DNA of 64,000 nucleotides. Source: Anaerosporobacter faecicola (GTDB lineage: Bacteria > Bacillota > Clostridia > Lachnospirales > Lachnospiraceae). This document shows positions 1-9,388 of the stretch, piece by piece; within the stretch, counting starts at the first letter, position 1, and the number at the start of each line of letters is the position of its first letter. The stretch is taken from positions 186,001 to 250,000 of the forward strand of contig NZ_JAAQRO010000009.1 of the NCBI RefSeq assembly GCF_012070565.1, read 5' to 3'. The notes beneath the pieces were generated by a model. That model worked only from the letters and a program-made list of their open reading frames with translations. It was not told where the DNA came from and made no database searches. Both the position numbers and the translations under genes were made by a program.

Positions 1-81
1 TTCATATTCCTCTATATCAATAAGGAGCGTACAAAAATAAAACCTAAATGAAAAACTTCCATAGGATAAATAGGAGATATG

Positions 82-268
82 AAAAAAGACAATAAAAAAT
101 AAAGCTTGGTTATATCTCTTTGTTCCCTGATTACTCAAGTATTTGAAGATATATATCGCATCCAAGAATACGAAAAGGTCCCCGCCGAATTTTCGAACAC
201 CTTTTACCTCGTTACCCTTTGCTTTTTCCGCCCAGGCAAAGGTACATGGCGCTAAGTTTATCAAGTTC
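82..268 (-). ncRNA. Candidate structured non-coding RNA
   Basis: No convincing protein gene lies here. On the minus strand there are two stacked hairpins. One pairs CCTTTGC (242-236) with GCAAAGG (222-216). The other pairs AAAAGGT (205-199) with ACCTTTT (179-173) and encloses a small CGAA/TTCG stem. A TATAAT box at 276-271 has TTCAAG 16 bp upstream, and TTGACA (312-307) with TGATAT (289-284) is an alternative promoter. Minus-strand U-rich tracts occur at 99-95 and 87-82. The same strand is open from about 343 through the window edge, so a short protein remains possible. I could not assign it to a named RNA class. The structure is my own pairing and is untested. Confidence 0.3.
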
Positions 269-531
269 GGATTATACAAGATAATATCACGACTTGAAGA
301 CATTTCTGTCAAAATAACAATCAATGGGCTAGATTGGTCTACTTTTTATAATTCCCCCTTATAATACCAGAAAAAAGGTATTCGATCCTATATAATATGT
401 ATATGATGGATCCAACTAGACTGGTACTTATTTTGTAACAATTTTTTGTTACAATCACCTTACAATATAACAGGTTTCCGTTGTAAAGTCAATATTCGCA
501 TAAAATGGTCATAGAATTGTTTCTATTGTGT

Positions 532-560
532 TTGAAAATTCATTCATTGTATGGTACACT
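532..560 (+). promoter_or_regulatory. Promoter of miaA
   Basis: TTGAAA (532-537) and TACACT (555-560) are separated by exactly 17 bp. The pair lies about 50 bp before the miaA start, and no other gene lies between. Confidence 0.6.
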
Positions 561-610
561 AACCATGGTTTCCGATAATGGAAATCAATTCATAATTATT
601 GGAGGTGCAT

Positions 611-1567
611 ATGAACGAAGATAAAAAACCACTTATTATCTTAACAGGACCAACTGCAGTTGGAAAAACTGCACTATCCATACGCCTTGCAAAAGCAGTG
701 AATGGAGAGATTATCTCTGCTGACTCGATGCAAGTATATAAGAAGATGGACATTGGTACTGCAAAGATTATGCCAGAAGAGATGGATGGTGTGAAGCACT
801 ATCTAGTGGATGAATTAATGCCGGATGATGAGTTCAACGTAGTGAAATTCAAACAGTTAGCTTTGACATATATGGAAGAAATCTATGGAAAGGGAAAGAT
901 TCCAATCATAGTAGGTGGAACAGGGTTCTATATTCAAGCGATATTGAATGATATCGATTTTACTGAAACAAATGAAGATCATTCCTACCGTGAAGAACTA
1001 CAAAAGATTGCAGAAGAAAAAGGTGCTGCATACCTATATGAACAATTAAGAGTGGTGGATGAAGAATCCACAAAAATCATTCATCAGAATAATGTAAAGA
1101 GAGTGATACGTGCACTAGAATATTATCACCAGACGGGAGAGAAGATTTCTAGTCATAATGAAGAACAGAAACAGAAACAGTCGCCATATCAATTTGCGTA
1201 TTTTGTATTAAACCATAATCGTGAAATATTGTATGATCGAATAGAAGAACGAATCGATTTAATGATCAAGCAAGGACTAGTTGATGAAGTCACTTCATTA
1301 TATAAAGAAGGATATCGACGAGATCTTGTTTCTATGCAGGGACTTGGCTATAAGGAAATCCTAGCGTATCTTGAAGGAGAATGTAGTCTTGAGGAAGCTA
1401 TCTATATATTGAAACGAGATACAAGACATTTTGCTAAAAGACAGATTACTTGGTTTAAGCGAGAGAATGATGTAATCTGGCTAGATCGTACGCAATATCA
1501 TGATGATGAGAATGCAATCTTATCAAGAATGTGTGAGATTTTAAGAGAAAAAAATATAATTAACTAA
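611..1567 (+). CDS. miaA: tRNA dimethylallyltransferase
   Basis: MiaA transfers a dimethylallyl group to N6 of A37 in tRNAs that read codons starting with U, the first step of ms2i6A synthesis in the cytoplasm. The N-terminus has the family P-loop GPTAVGKT, followed by SADSMQVYKKMDIGTAK and the VGGTGFYI motif, which are hallmarks of this family. At 318 residues it has the usual length. GGAGG at 601-605 sits 5 nt before ATG 611, so I prefer this start over the in-frame TTG at 599. It is the first gene of a plus-strand run and the next gene starts 34 bp downstream. In most Clostridia miaA follows mutSL; that neighbourhood would lie beyond the left gene-poor stretch and is not seen here. Confidence 0.95.
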   Translation: MNEDKKPLIILTGPTAVGKTALSIRLAKAVNGEIISADSMQVYKKMDIGTAKIMPEEMDGVKHYLVDELMPDDEFNVVKFKQLALTYMEEIYGKGKIPIIVGGTGFYIQAILNDIDFTETNEDHSYREELQKIAEEKGAAYLYEQLRVVDEESTKIIHQNNVKRVIRALEYYHQTGEKISSHNEEQKQKQSPYQFAYFVLNHNREILYDRIEERIDLMIKQGLVDEVTSLYKEGYRRDLVSMQGLGYKEILAYLEGECSLEEAIYILKRDTRHFAKRQITWFKRENDVIWLDRTQYHDDENAILSRMCEILREKNIIN

Positions 1568-1601
1568 GGTTTTTGTTATGAAAACAGTTAGGAGAAAACA
1601 G

Positions 1602-2888
1602 ATGGAACAAATGAAAGAGATGTATAAAAGCTTAGGTATACAAGAAGAAGTGCTTGAATTTTGTGAAACAATTGAGAAAAAACTGCAAGAGAGATTTTAT
1701 AATATTGATAAAGTTGCTGAGTTCAATCAAATGAAAGTAATTAAGGCAATGCAGGAGAATCATTTATCGGATGTACACTTCTGTGCAACTACAGGATATG
1801 GGTATAATGACCTTGGTCGTGATACGCTTGAGAATATCTATGCTTCCGTATTCCATGCAGAATCAGCTTTAGTACGTCCACAGTTAACTTGTGGAACCCA
1901 TGCACTTACCGTTGCGTTATCTGGAAATCTTCGCCCAGGAGATGAAATTCTGTCCCCAGTAGGAAAACCATATGATACCTTAGAAGGTGTTATTGGAATA
2001 CAACCATGCAAAGGTTCATTAGCGGAGTATGGAATTACTTATCGACAGGTCGATCTTCTAGAGGATGGAGCATTTGATTACGAAGGAATCAAAGCAGCCA
2101 TGAATGAACGAACAAAATTAGTGACCATTCAGCGTTCCAAAGGCTATCAGACGAGACCAACACTTTCAGTAGCTAGAATTGGAGAATTAATTGCATTTGT
2201 TAAGGAAATTAATCCAAATGTAATCTGTATGGTGGATAATTGTTATGGAGAATTTGTTGAAACAATCGAACCGACAGATGTTGGAGCCGATCTATGCGTT
2301 GGCTCCCTAATCAAGAATCCAGGAGGTGGACTGGCACCAATTGGTGGATATATTGTTGGAAAAGAAGAATATGTAGAGAATGCAGCATATCGTTTGACTT
2401 CACCTGGTTTGGGTAAAGAAGTTGGTGCTACACTTGGTATTAATCAACAATTGATCCAAGGATTTTTTATGGCACCACAAGTTGTGTCAGGCGCATTAAA
2501 AGGAGCAATATTTGCAGCAAACATCTATGAAAAATTAGGTTTCTCTGTTGTTCCAAATGGATCAGAGTCCAGACATGATATTATTCAGGCAGTTACACTT
2601 GGCTCCGCAGAAGCAATCATTGCTTTTTGCAAAGGTATTCAAGCAGCTGCTCCTGTAGATAGTTATGTTACACCAGAACCTTGGGCTATGCCAGGATATA
2701 CGTGTGATGTAATTATGGCGGCTGGAGCATTTATTCAAGGTTCATCGATTGAATTAAGTGCAGATGCTCCAATTAAACCACCATATGCCGTGTATTTCCA
2801 AGGTGGGCTTACCTGGTATCATTCGAAGTTAGGAATTATGATGTCTTTACAGAAACTATATGAAAAAGGATTGTGTAAGCTATCCTAA
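1602..2888 (+). CDS. PLP-dependent methionine gamma-lyase family protein (aluminum-resistance homologue)
   Basis: This is a fold-type I pyridoxal-phosphate enzyme of the Cys/Met metabolism group often annotated as aluminum resistance protein or YnbB. It contains the substrate/PLP region RPQLTCGTHALTVAL near residue 90, the MVDNCYGEF motif with the PLP-binding Asp, and the likely Schiff-base lysine in GSLIKNPGGGLAP. The length of 428 residues fits the family. AGGAGA at 1590-1595 stands 6 nt before ATG 1602, so the in-frame ATG at 1578 is probably not used. It follows miaA as it does in many Firmicutes. Its physiological substrate is not established; carbon-sulfur lyase activity is inferred from the family. 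Confidence 0.85.
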   Translation: MEQMKEMYKSLGIQEEVLEFCETIEKKLQERFYNIDKVAEFNQMKVIKAMQENHLSDVHFCATTGYGYNDLGRDTLENIYASVFHAESALVRPQLTCGTHALTVALSGNLRPGDEILSPVGKPYDTLEGVIGIQPCKGSLAEYGITYRQVDLLEDGAFDYEGIKAAMNERTKLVTIQRSKGYQTRPTLSVARIGELIAFVKEINPNVICMVDNCYGEFVETIEPTDVGADLCVGSLIKNPGGGLAPIGGYIVGKEEYVENAAYRLTSPGLGKEVGATLGINQQLIQGFFMAPQVVSGALKGAIFAANIYEKLGFSVVPNGSESRHDIIQAVTLGSAEAIIAFCKGIQAAAPVDSYVTPEPWAMPGYTCDVIMAAGAFIQGSSIELSADAPIKPPYAVYFQGGLTWYHSKLGIMMSLQKLYEKGLCKLS

Positions 2889-3018
2889 CTTGTCGATGAA
2901 ATTGTGTATACAAACATGCAAATTTGTGTTAAAATGTATGTTGGAGTATGACTATTCGTTAGTCTGCAAATGAAGTAGGGACAAGTTAAGAAAATGATAA
3001 TGATGGAGATTGATTAAG

Positions 3019-3276
3019 ATGCGAAATTCTGCCAAAAACGGTTGGTCATTATTTTTATTGTTATTAACAGGCATTGTGCTTGGAGGTTTTATTGGCTGGG
3101 TTGCCAAAGATGTAAAGTATCTGACCTGGTTGAATTATGGACAACAGTTTGGATTTAGCGAACCATTTCAATTGAATCTTGGAATCCTGAAGGTTACATT
3201 CGGGTTGACAATCAAGATTACAATGGCAAGTATTATTGGGGTATTATTAGCGATTATTGTCTATCGAAAGATCTAA
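3019..3276 (+). CDS. DUF4321 membrane protein
   Basis: This is a small 85-residue protein with a hydrophobic segment near the N-terminus (about residues 9-28, LFLLLLTGIVLGGFIGWVA) and a second near the C-terminus (MASIIGVLLAIIVY), so it should span the membrane twice. The pattern matches DUF4321, a clostridial family of unknown function usually found beside radC and mreB, which is the case here. GGAG at 3005-3008 favours ATG 3019; a TTG codon at 3010 lies too close to the SD. The 5' intergenic region has an extended -10 (TGT-TAAAAT at 2927-2935), so it may be transcribed separately from the upstream gene. Confidence 0.75.
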   Translation: MRNSAKNGWSLFLLLLTGIVLGGFIGWVAKDVKYLTWLNYGQQFGFSEPFQLNLGILKVTFGLTIKITMASIIGVLLAIIVYRKI

Positions 3277-3346
3277 TGTAGATAGAACTTTTGCATAGAA
3301 AGAAAGCTATTTGCTTGATGAGAATCCTTAGAAAAGGAAGGATTAT

Positions 3347-4051
3347 ATGAAGCAAAAAGAGCATTTAACAGTAAAAGAATTACCAGTAACAGAGCAACCT
3401 TATGAAAAATGCGAACGCTATGGAGCAGCCAGTTTATCGGATGCAGAATTACTAGCGGTCATTATACGCTCGGGTTCGAAAAGGGAACGGGCAGTTGATG
3501 TTGCGAGTCGCGTCTTAACGAATCGAAAGACAGAACAGGGGATTGTATCCTTATGCCAGTATACTATGGAGGAATTATGTAAGATCAATGGTATTGGCAA
3601 AGTGAAAGCAATACAATTGCTATGTCTCGCTGAAATCAGCAAACGAATGGTGAAGGCAACCTATGGAATGAAGATTCGATTTTCTTCCCCGGAGGCCATT
3701 GCGAATTATTATATGGAACAGATGCGGCATCTTAAAGTAGAACAAGCTGTATTACTGTTCTTAGATACCAAGTGCCAGTTAATTCGAGATATGGAACTAT
3801 CAAAAGGGTCAGTGAATGCTTCGATTACGGCACCACGAGAGATATTTTTGAATGCACTAAAGTATGGTGCAGTCTATATTATTTTGATGCATAATCATCC
3901 CAGTGGAGATCCTATGCCAAGCAATGAGGACATTCAAACGACCAAACGAATACGGGAAGCGGGTTTAATAATAGGAATCAAACTTATGGATCACATTATT
4001 ATTGGTGATACTACGTATGTAAGCTTAAAAGAACAAGGGTATCTTGAGTAG
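3347..4051 (+). CDS. radC: RadC family JAB-domain protein
   Basis: The protein is 234 residues long, the usual length for RadC. The N-terminal part has a helix-hairpin-helix-like segment (INGIGKVKAIQLL, about residues 80-92). The C-terminal MPN/JAB domain carries the metal-binding signature HNHPSGDPMPSNED near residues 180-193. RadC was once thought to act in recombination repair, but its biochemical role is still uncertain. It stands directly before mreB, a conserved arrangement in Firmicutes. AGGAAGG is well placed before ATG 3347. Confidence 0.92.
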   Translation: MKQKEHLTVKELPVTEQPYEKCERYGAASLSDAELLAVIIRSGSKRERAVDVASRVLTNRKTEQGIVSLCQYTMEELCKINGIGKVKAIQLLCLAEISKRMVKATYGMKIRFSSPEAIANYYMEQMRHLKVEQAVLLFLDTKCQLIRDMELSKGSVNASITAPREIFLNALKYGAVYIILMHNHPSGDPMPSNEDIQTTKRIREAGLIIGIKLMDHIIIGDTTYVSLKEQGYLE

Positions 4052-4083
4052 AAGCCCGTTCAGTTTGGAAGGAGTAATAGTAA

Positions 4084-5103
4084 GTGGCAGCAAAAACTTA
4101 TGGTATAGACTTAGGAACTAATACAATAAAAGTATACAAAAAAGGAGAAGGCGTTGTCCTTCATGAAAGAAATATTATTGCAATCGAAAACAAGAAGAAT
4201 GTACTTGCCGTTGGTGATGAAGCCTATGAGATGAATGAAAAGGCTCCTGTATCCATTAAAGTAATATCTCCTGTTAGGAATGGAGTAATTGCTGATATCG
4301 GGAATATGCAGCGCTTACTAACGTATACCATTAACAAATTAAATGGTGGTAAGAAAAGTACAAGTTCATTTTTTATTGCAGTACCAACTGATATTACAGC
4401 TGTTGAGAAAAAATCATTTTATGATACAGTATTAGCATCGAATTCAAAAATCAAGGATATTAGTATTGTAGAGAAAAGTATTGCTGATGCATTGGGAGTT
4501 GGACTTGACATTACCAATGCAAGAGGTGTTATGGTAGTGAATATTGGTGCAGATACCACAGAAGTATCTATTATATCGTTAGGTGGTATTGTATTGAGTA
4601 AGTTGATTAATATCGGTGGTAATAAATTAGATGAATCAATTAAATTATATGTTAAGAAAAAATATAACCTTGCTATTGGAAGTAAAACAGCAGAGACAAT
4701 TAAGAAAAATCTAACATTTGCATTACCAGGAAGCAATGAGTCCATCTCCGTTTTTGGACGAAATGTAGTGAATGGTTTACCGGCACAAATGGAGATTAAT
4801 TCAGAGATGGTTTATGATTCCATTCGAGAATATCTTCATACCATTGTGGATGCGATTAAGGTGATTCTTGAGAGAACTCCTCCAGAAATCTCTTCTGACA
4901 TTATTGAATCTGGTATTTATGTGACAGGGGGATCTGCAACAATCAAGGGGTTGGATCGATTAATTGCGGAAAATACAGATTTGAAAGTTAATATTTGTGA
5001 CAAAGCAGACAGTACCGTTGTTGAAGGGTTAGGCAGAATAATTGAAGAACCTGATTTAAAGGAACTGGCTACCAATGTGAAACAAATAATCAATAGACGA
5101 TAG
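4084..5103 (+). CDS. mreB: Rod shape-determining actin homologue MreB
   Basis: MreB forms membrane-associated filaments that direct lateral wall synthesis. The start DLGTNTIKVY is the phosphate-1 loop of the actin/Hsp70 ATPase fold. GADTTEVSIISLGG near residue 155 is phosphate-2, and GIYVTGGSATIKGLD near residue 280 is the adenosine motif. Its 339 residues are typical. The gene starts with GTG at 4084 behind AAGGAG. It heads the mreB-mreC-mreD-PBP2 block, with 24 bp to mreC, so co-transcription is likely. Confidence 0.95.
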   Translation: MAAKTYGIDLGTNTIKVYKKGEGVVLHERNIIAIENKKNVLAVGDEAYEMNEKAPVSIKVISPVRNGVIADIGNMQRLLTYTINKLNGGKKSTSSFFIAVPTDITAVEKKSFYDTVLASNSKIKDISIVEKSIADALGVGLDITNARGVMVVNIGADTTEVSIISLGGIVLSKLINIGGNKLDESIKLYVKKKYNLAIGSKTAETIKKNLTFALPGSNESISVFGRNVVNGLPAQMEINSEMVYDSIREYLHTIVDAIKVILERTPPEISSDIIESGIYVTGGSATIKGLDRLIAENTDLKVNICDKADSTVVEGLGRIIEEPDLKELATNVKQIINRR

Positions 5104-5127
5104 ACAAGGGAAGTCGAGGGGGACGTT

Positions 5128-5976
5128 ATGAGACGTAGAACAAGGTTTTCGCTTGAACCAAAATATATCTTAGCAATTTGTTCCGTACTTTGTATTATTT
5201 TGATTTTTGTATCAGTACGGTATGAGGATAAGATACAGCCAGTTAAGAATGTAGTGACAGGGGTATTCACTCCAATGCAAAAAGGTATTAATACGGTTGG
5301 AAATTGGATCACTGATAAGATGGAACTTCTGAAGAATATTAAAGATTTGCAGAAAGAGAACAAAGAACTACAGGAACAATTAGCTGAAACAACGTATGAA
5401 AACAGAATATTACAACAAGAAGGATATGAACTTGATACATTACGTGATCTCTATGAGTTAGACAAACGCTATCCAAGTTATCCGAAAGTTGCAGCAACAA
5501 TCATCAGCAAAGATACGAATAATTGGTACAGTCGTTTTGTTATTGACAAAGGTTCTGATGATGGTTTAAAAGTTGGAATGAATGTATTAGCTGGGAATGG
5601 ACTTGTTGGTATTATTATTGATGTTGGACATAATAATGCAACGGTTCGCTCCATCATTGATGATGCCAATAATGTAAGTGGTATGTTTTTGAAAACGAAT
5701 GATCAATGCAATGTTAAGGGAAACCTGGAATTGATTGATAATGGTATGATCGAAGTACAGGGAATCGATAAAGATGCAAAAGTAAAAGATGGGTATGAGG
5801 TTGTTACTTCAACAATCAGTCCAAAATATCTACAAGGAATACTCATTGGCTATGTATCAGATATTACGTTGAATTCGGATAATTTGACAATGTCAGGTTA
5901 TCTAACTCCTGCGGTTGATTTCTCTAACTTAACAACTGTACTTGTTATTACAGAATTAAAAGAAGCTTTATACTAG
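5128..5976 (+). CDS. mreC: Rod shape-determining protein MreC
   Basis: MreC is a bitopic membrane protein linking MreB, MreD and PBP2. There is one transmembrane segment at about residues 12-30 (ILAICSVLCIILIFVSV), then a coiled coil at about 70-100 (LLKNIKDLQKENKELQEQL) and the periplasmic-type beta domain with the family motif DDGLKVGMNVLAGNGLVG. The length of 282 residues is standard. ATG 5128 is preceded by GAGGGGG. The gap to mreD is 15 bp. Confidence 0.94.
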   Translation: MRRRTRFSLEPKYILAICSVLCIILIFVSVRYEDKIQPVKNVVTGVFTPMQKGINTVGNWITDKMELLKNIKDLQKENKELQEQLAETTYENRILQQEGYELDTLRDLYELDKRYPSYPKVAATIISKDTNNWYSRFVIDKGSDDGLKVGMNVLAGNGLVGIIIDVGHNNATVRSIIDDANNVSGMFLKTNDQCNVKGNLELIDNGMIEVQGIDKDAKVKDGYEVVTSTISPKYLQGILIGYVSDITLNSDNLTMSGYLTPAVDFSNLTTVLVITELKEALY

Positions 5977-5991
5977 AAAGGATATTGATCA

Positions 5992-6498
5992 ATGAAACGA
6001 TTTTTCATGTTTTTTATCACCATTATAGTATGTTTCTTATTACAAAGTACAGTATTTCAAGCACTATCATTAGCGGGCGTAGCGCCAAACCTCCTTCTTA
6101 TTGTTACTGTTGCTGCGGGATATATGTATGGCAGAACAAAAGGAATCTATGTAGGGTTGGCATGTGGACTTTTAGTAGATATCTGTTATGGTGATATTAT
6201 TGGATTATTTGGATTGATGTACATGTGTATTGGATATCTGAATGGATATGCACATAAGATTTATTTCCGTGATGACTATACAATGCCAATTATCTTAGTA
6301 TCAATCAGCGATTTCTTATACGGTTTCTTTTATTATGTTTTTTTATTCTTATTAAGAAATCGTCTGAATTTTTTCTTCTATTTGCGAAGGATCATTTTGC
6401 CAGAATTGATCTATACAGTAGTCGTATCGATTGTACTATATAAGATACTTCATATACTGAATGTAAAGTTAGAGCGTTCTGCGCATAAGGAGGTTTAG
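5992..6498 (+). CDS. mreD: Rod shape-determining protein MreD
   Basis: This is a very hydrophobic 168-residue protein with about five predicted transmembrane helices, including FFMFFITIIVCFLLQSTVF at the N-terminus. Sequence identity in MreD is low in general. The call rests on hydropathy, length and the position between mreC and PBP2. Its stop lies 2 bp before the GTG start of PBP2, and the PBP2 SD lies inside the end of mreD, which suggests translational coupling. Confidence 0.9.
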   Translation: MKRFFMFFITIIVCFLLQSTVFQALSLAGVAPNLLLIVTVAAGYMYGRTKGIYVGLACGLLVDICYGDIIGLFGLMYMCIGYLNGYAHKIYFRDDYTMPIILVSISDFLYGFFYYVFLFLLRNRLNFFFYLRRIILPELIYTVVVSIVLYKILHILNVKLERSAHKEV

Positions 6499-6500
6499 GT

Positions 6501-9314
6501 GTGTTTGATATATTTATGGAAAAAGTAAAACGACTTTTTCAGTCGCGATTACTTCCTATTGTAATGATCTATCTTCTGTTATGTTTCGCTCTTGTTAGTC
6601 GAATCTTTACGATCCAAATCGTTGATGGAGAAGAACATGAAGTAGAAGCACAGCAAAAGATTACAAAAGAGAGAGAATTGAAAAGTACAAGGGGTAATAT
6701 ACTAGATCGCAATGGAGAACTTCTTGCATACAATGAAGTGTCTTATTCAATCACGTATGAAGATACAGGTGAATTGACGACCAATGCAGAGAAGAATGCA
6801 ATGATTTATAAATTAATTAGGATTATTGAAAAGAATGATGATGTTCTAGCAGGAGACTTCTTTATTCAACTTGACAAAGATGGTAATTTTACTTTTCAAA
6901 AAGATGGGAGTTCCGAACTTCGCTTTAAACGAGATGTTTTCTCTTTGAGCAAAGTTGACCAGCTGACAGACGAACAAAAAGCAATGAGTGCTGAAGAAAT
7001 CTTTAACTATATTCGATACGGTTCTGAAGAGAAATCAACGAAGATGTATGACATATCCGATGAGTACAGTACGGAAGATGCTTTGAAAATCATGATGATC
7101 CGTTTCAATATTCTTATGAACAAATACTCTAGATATTTACCAATAACAATAGCCACCAATGTGAATGACGAGACAGTTGCAACTGTTAGAGAAAGTATGG
7201 AAGAACTACCTGGAGTTGATGTCTTATCCCAAACACACCGTGTGTACAATAAGAGTGAATACTTTGCTCATATTTTAGGATATACAGGCCTAATATCACA
7301 GGAAAAATTAGAAGAGCTAAAAGAAGAGGGAAATGAGAATTATAGTGCAACGGATCAAGTTGGTATTACAGGTGTAGAAAAAGAATTTGAAGAGTATCTA
7401 CATGGCGAAAATGGTAGTGAGACAGTTGTAGTCAATGATCAAACTCGTGTATTGGAGATTTTAAATACCAATGAACCAAAAGCTGGAAATGATGTATATC
7501 TTACCATCGATGCAAAATTACAGGAAACCTGTTACAAATTGTTAGAAAGACGATTAGCAAGTATCATTCTGAATGCATTAAAGAATAATGACAAGATGAC
7601 AATCTATGATGTTTATTATGCGTTGATCAACAATAGCGTAATTGATATAACAGCATTGAATAATGATGATAGTACGAATCTGGAAAAACAGGTATACAAA
7701 CTGTTCGCTTCACAACAAAAGGTTGCATTCAAAAATCTGAAAAAGGAATTATCTATATCAAATACGACGCCTAAGAAATCATTATCGGATGATATGATTG
7801 AATACATGGATTACATCTATAGTATGCTAAAAAAACAGAAGATTCTTCTGATCTCCGATATTCCTGATGGAGATGAAACGTTAGCTGCTTATAAAAGTGG
7901 AAGTATAAGTATGAGCAGTTTTTTGAAATATGCTGTTTCCAATAATTATGTTGACCTATCAAAATTAAATGTTAGTACTGAATATTATAGTACGGAAGAA
8001 TTATATGAAAAACTATTGGATCTTATTATTGATACGTTAGCAGATGATAGCAGTTTTAACAAAATTATCTACCGTGATTTGGTATATTCGTACAAATTAT
8101 CGGGAAAAGAAATTTGTCTTTTATTATTTGACCAGAGTGTGATAGAATATGATGAGAAGGCAATCGATGGTTTAGTGAATGGTACATTAACCCCATCATC
8201 CTTCATTCAGGCGAAGATTCGTAATCTAGAAATAACACCTGCACAACTTGCACTGGAGCCATGTTCGGGTTCGGTTGTTGTAACAGATGTAAAGACAGGA
8301 GAGTTATTGGCTTTGGTAACTTATCCAAGTTATGATAACAATATGCTTGCGAATCAAGTGGATTCTGCATATTATGCAAAACTGACGAATGATTTATCTT
8401 ACCCATTGCTTAATCGTCCATTACAGACACGAACAGCACCGGGTTCTACGTATAAGATGGTTTCATCAGTAGCTGGTTTGGAAGAAGGTGTAATTGGACC
8501 AACGGAGAAAATCCAGGATAAGTATGAATTTACCGCAATCAAACCAAGTCCAAAAGACCATACAAGAAATTCACATGGAAAGATTGATGTGCCGAATGCC
8601 TTAGAGGTATCTTGTAACTATTTCTACTATGAATTGGGATATCGGTTAAGTCTAGATTCTGCTAAAAATTATAAGAGCCAATTAGGTTTGGACAAATTGA
8701 AAAAATATGCAGAGATGTTCGGATTTGGTGAAAATAGTGGAATTGAACTTCCGGAGTACGAACCACAAATTTCTAATTTTGATGCCGTTCGTTCTGCGAT
8801 TGGACAAAGTGAAAATAATTATACCCCATCTCAAATCTCAAGATATGTTACAGCTATTGCGAATCGAGGAACGGTATTTAATCTTACAATATTTAAAGAA
8901 GTACAAGATTTGAATAAGAAGGTTATTGAGAAGAATAAAGCAACGATATTTAATAATGTTGAAATCAGTAATACGACCTGGAATTTAGTACAGGAAGGTA
9001 TGTACAAAGTTGTAAATGGAGAAGATAGTTCAATTAAGAAACTATTTAAAGATATTGATGTAGAAATTGCTGGAAAGACTGGTACAGCCCAACAAGATAA
9101 AAAGAAACCAAATCATGCTTTGTTTGTTTCTTATGCACCATTTGATGATCCAGAAATCTCTGTTACTGTAGCAATACCAAATGGTTATACTTCTAGTAAT
9201 GCTGCGGAATTAGCAAGAGATGTTTATAAATATTATTACAAGCAAGATGGATACAAAGATATGTTAAAAGGCAAAGTTGACCTACCTGAACTAAGCAGTG
9301 GCATTTCTGACTAG
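6501..9314 (+). CDS. mrdA: Penicillin-binding protein 2 (elongasome transpeptidase) with large insertion
   Basis: This is a class B PBP that cross-links peptidoglycan during elongation with RodA. After one transmembrane segment (about residues 18-38) comes the dimerisation domain, which contains the RGNILDRNGELLAYN motif. The transpeptidase domain has the active serine in STYK (about S649), SCN (about S704) and KTG (about K859). At 937 residues it is clearly longer than the usual 600-720. The extra material is a roughly 225-residue Lys/Asn/Ser-rich insertion between about residues 345 and 572, just before the transpeptidase domain. It uses GTG 6501, with AAGGAGG 7 nt upstream inside mreD. The nearby minCDE and rodA support the elongation/division role. 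Confidence 0.93.
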   Translation: MFDIFMEKVKRLFQSRLLPIVMIYLLLCFALVSRIFTIQIVDGEEHEVEAQQKITKERELKSTRGNILDRNGELLAYNEVSYSITYEDTGELTTNAEKNAMIYKLIRIIEKNDDVLAGDFFIQLDKDGNFTFQKDGSSELRFKRDVFSLSKVDQLTDEQKAMSAEEIFNYIRYGSEEKSTKMYDISDEYSTEDALKIMMIRFNILMNKYSRYLPITIATNVNDETVATVRESMEELPGVDVLSQTHRVYNKSEYFAHILGYTGLISQEKLEELKEEGNENYSATDQVGITGVEKEFEEYLHGENGSETVVVNDQTRVLEILNTNEPKAGNDVYLTIDAKLQETCYKLLERRLASIILNALKNNDKMTIYDVYYALINNSVIDITALNNDDSTNLEKQVYKLFASQQKVAFKNLKKELSISNTTPKKSLSDDMIEYMDYIYSMLKKQKILLISDIPDGDETLAAYKSGSISMSSFLKYAVSNNYVDLSKLNVSTEYYSTEELYEKLLDLIIDTLADDSSFNKIIYRDLVYSYKLSGKEICLLLFDQSVIEYDEKAIDGLVNGTLTPSSFIQAKIRNLEITPAQLALEPCSGSVVVTDVKTGELLALVTYPSYDNNMLANQVDSAYYAKLTNDLSYPLLNRPLQTRTAPGSTYKMVSSVAGLEEGVIGPTEKIQDKYEFTAIKPSPKDHTRNSHGKIDVPNALEVSCNYFYYELGYRLSLDSAKNYKSQLGLDKLKKYAEMFGFGENSGIELPEYEPQISNFDAVRSAIGQSENNYTPSQISRYVTAIANRGTVFNLTIFKEVQDLNKKVIEKNKATIFNNVEISNTTWNLVQEGMYKVVNGEDSSIKKLFKDIDVEIAGKTGTAQQDKKKPNHALFVSYAPFDDPEISVTVAIPNGYTSSNAAELARDVYKYYYKQDGYKDMLKGKVDLPELSSGISD

Positions 9315-9337
9315 ACTTAGAATTCGTTAGACACCAT

Positions 9338-9363
9338 TCTGGTAGAAAGATTTTTCTACCAGA
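9338..9363 (+). terminator. Hairpin after PBP2
   Basis: A perfect 11-bp stem (TCTGGTAGAAA with TTTCTACCAGA) has a 4-nt loop between PBP2 and minC. The T-tract after it is poor (TATTTTG), so it may be a weak terminator or an mRNA-processing or stability element. Confidence 0.5.
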
Positions 9364-9388
9364 TATTTTGAAAGGAGTAAGTTGATAG

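Noticed and set aside
143-364. Plus-strand ORF of 73 codons
   Set aside because: It has no SD and overlaps, in antisense, the hairpins and promoter-like boxes of the minus-strand RNA candidate. The product is not protein-like.
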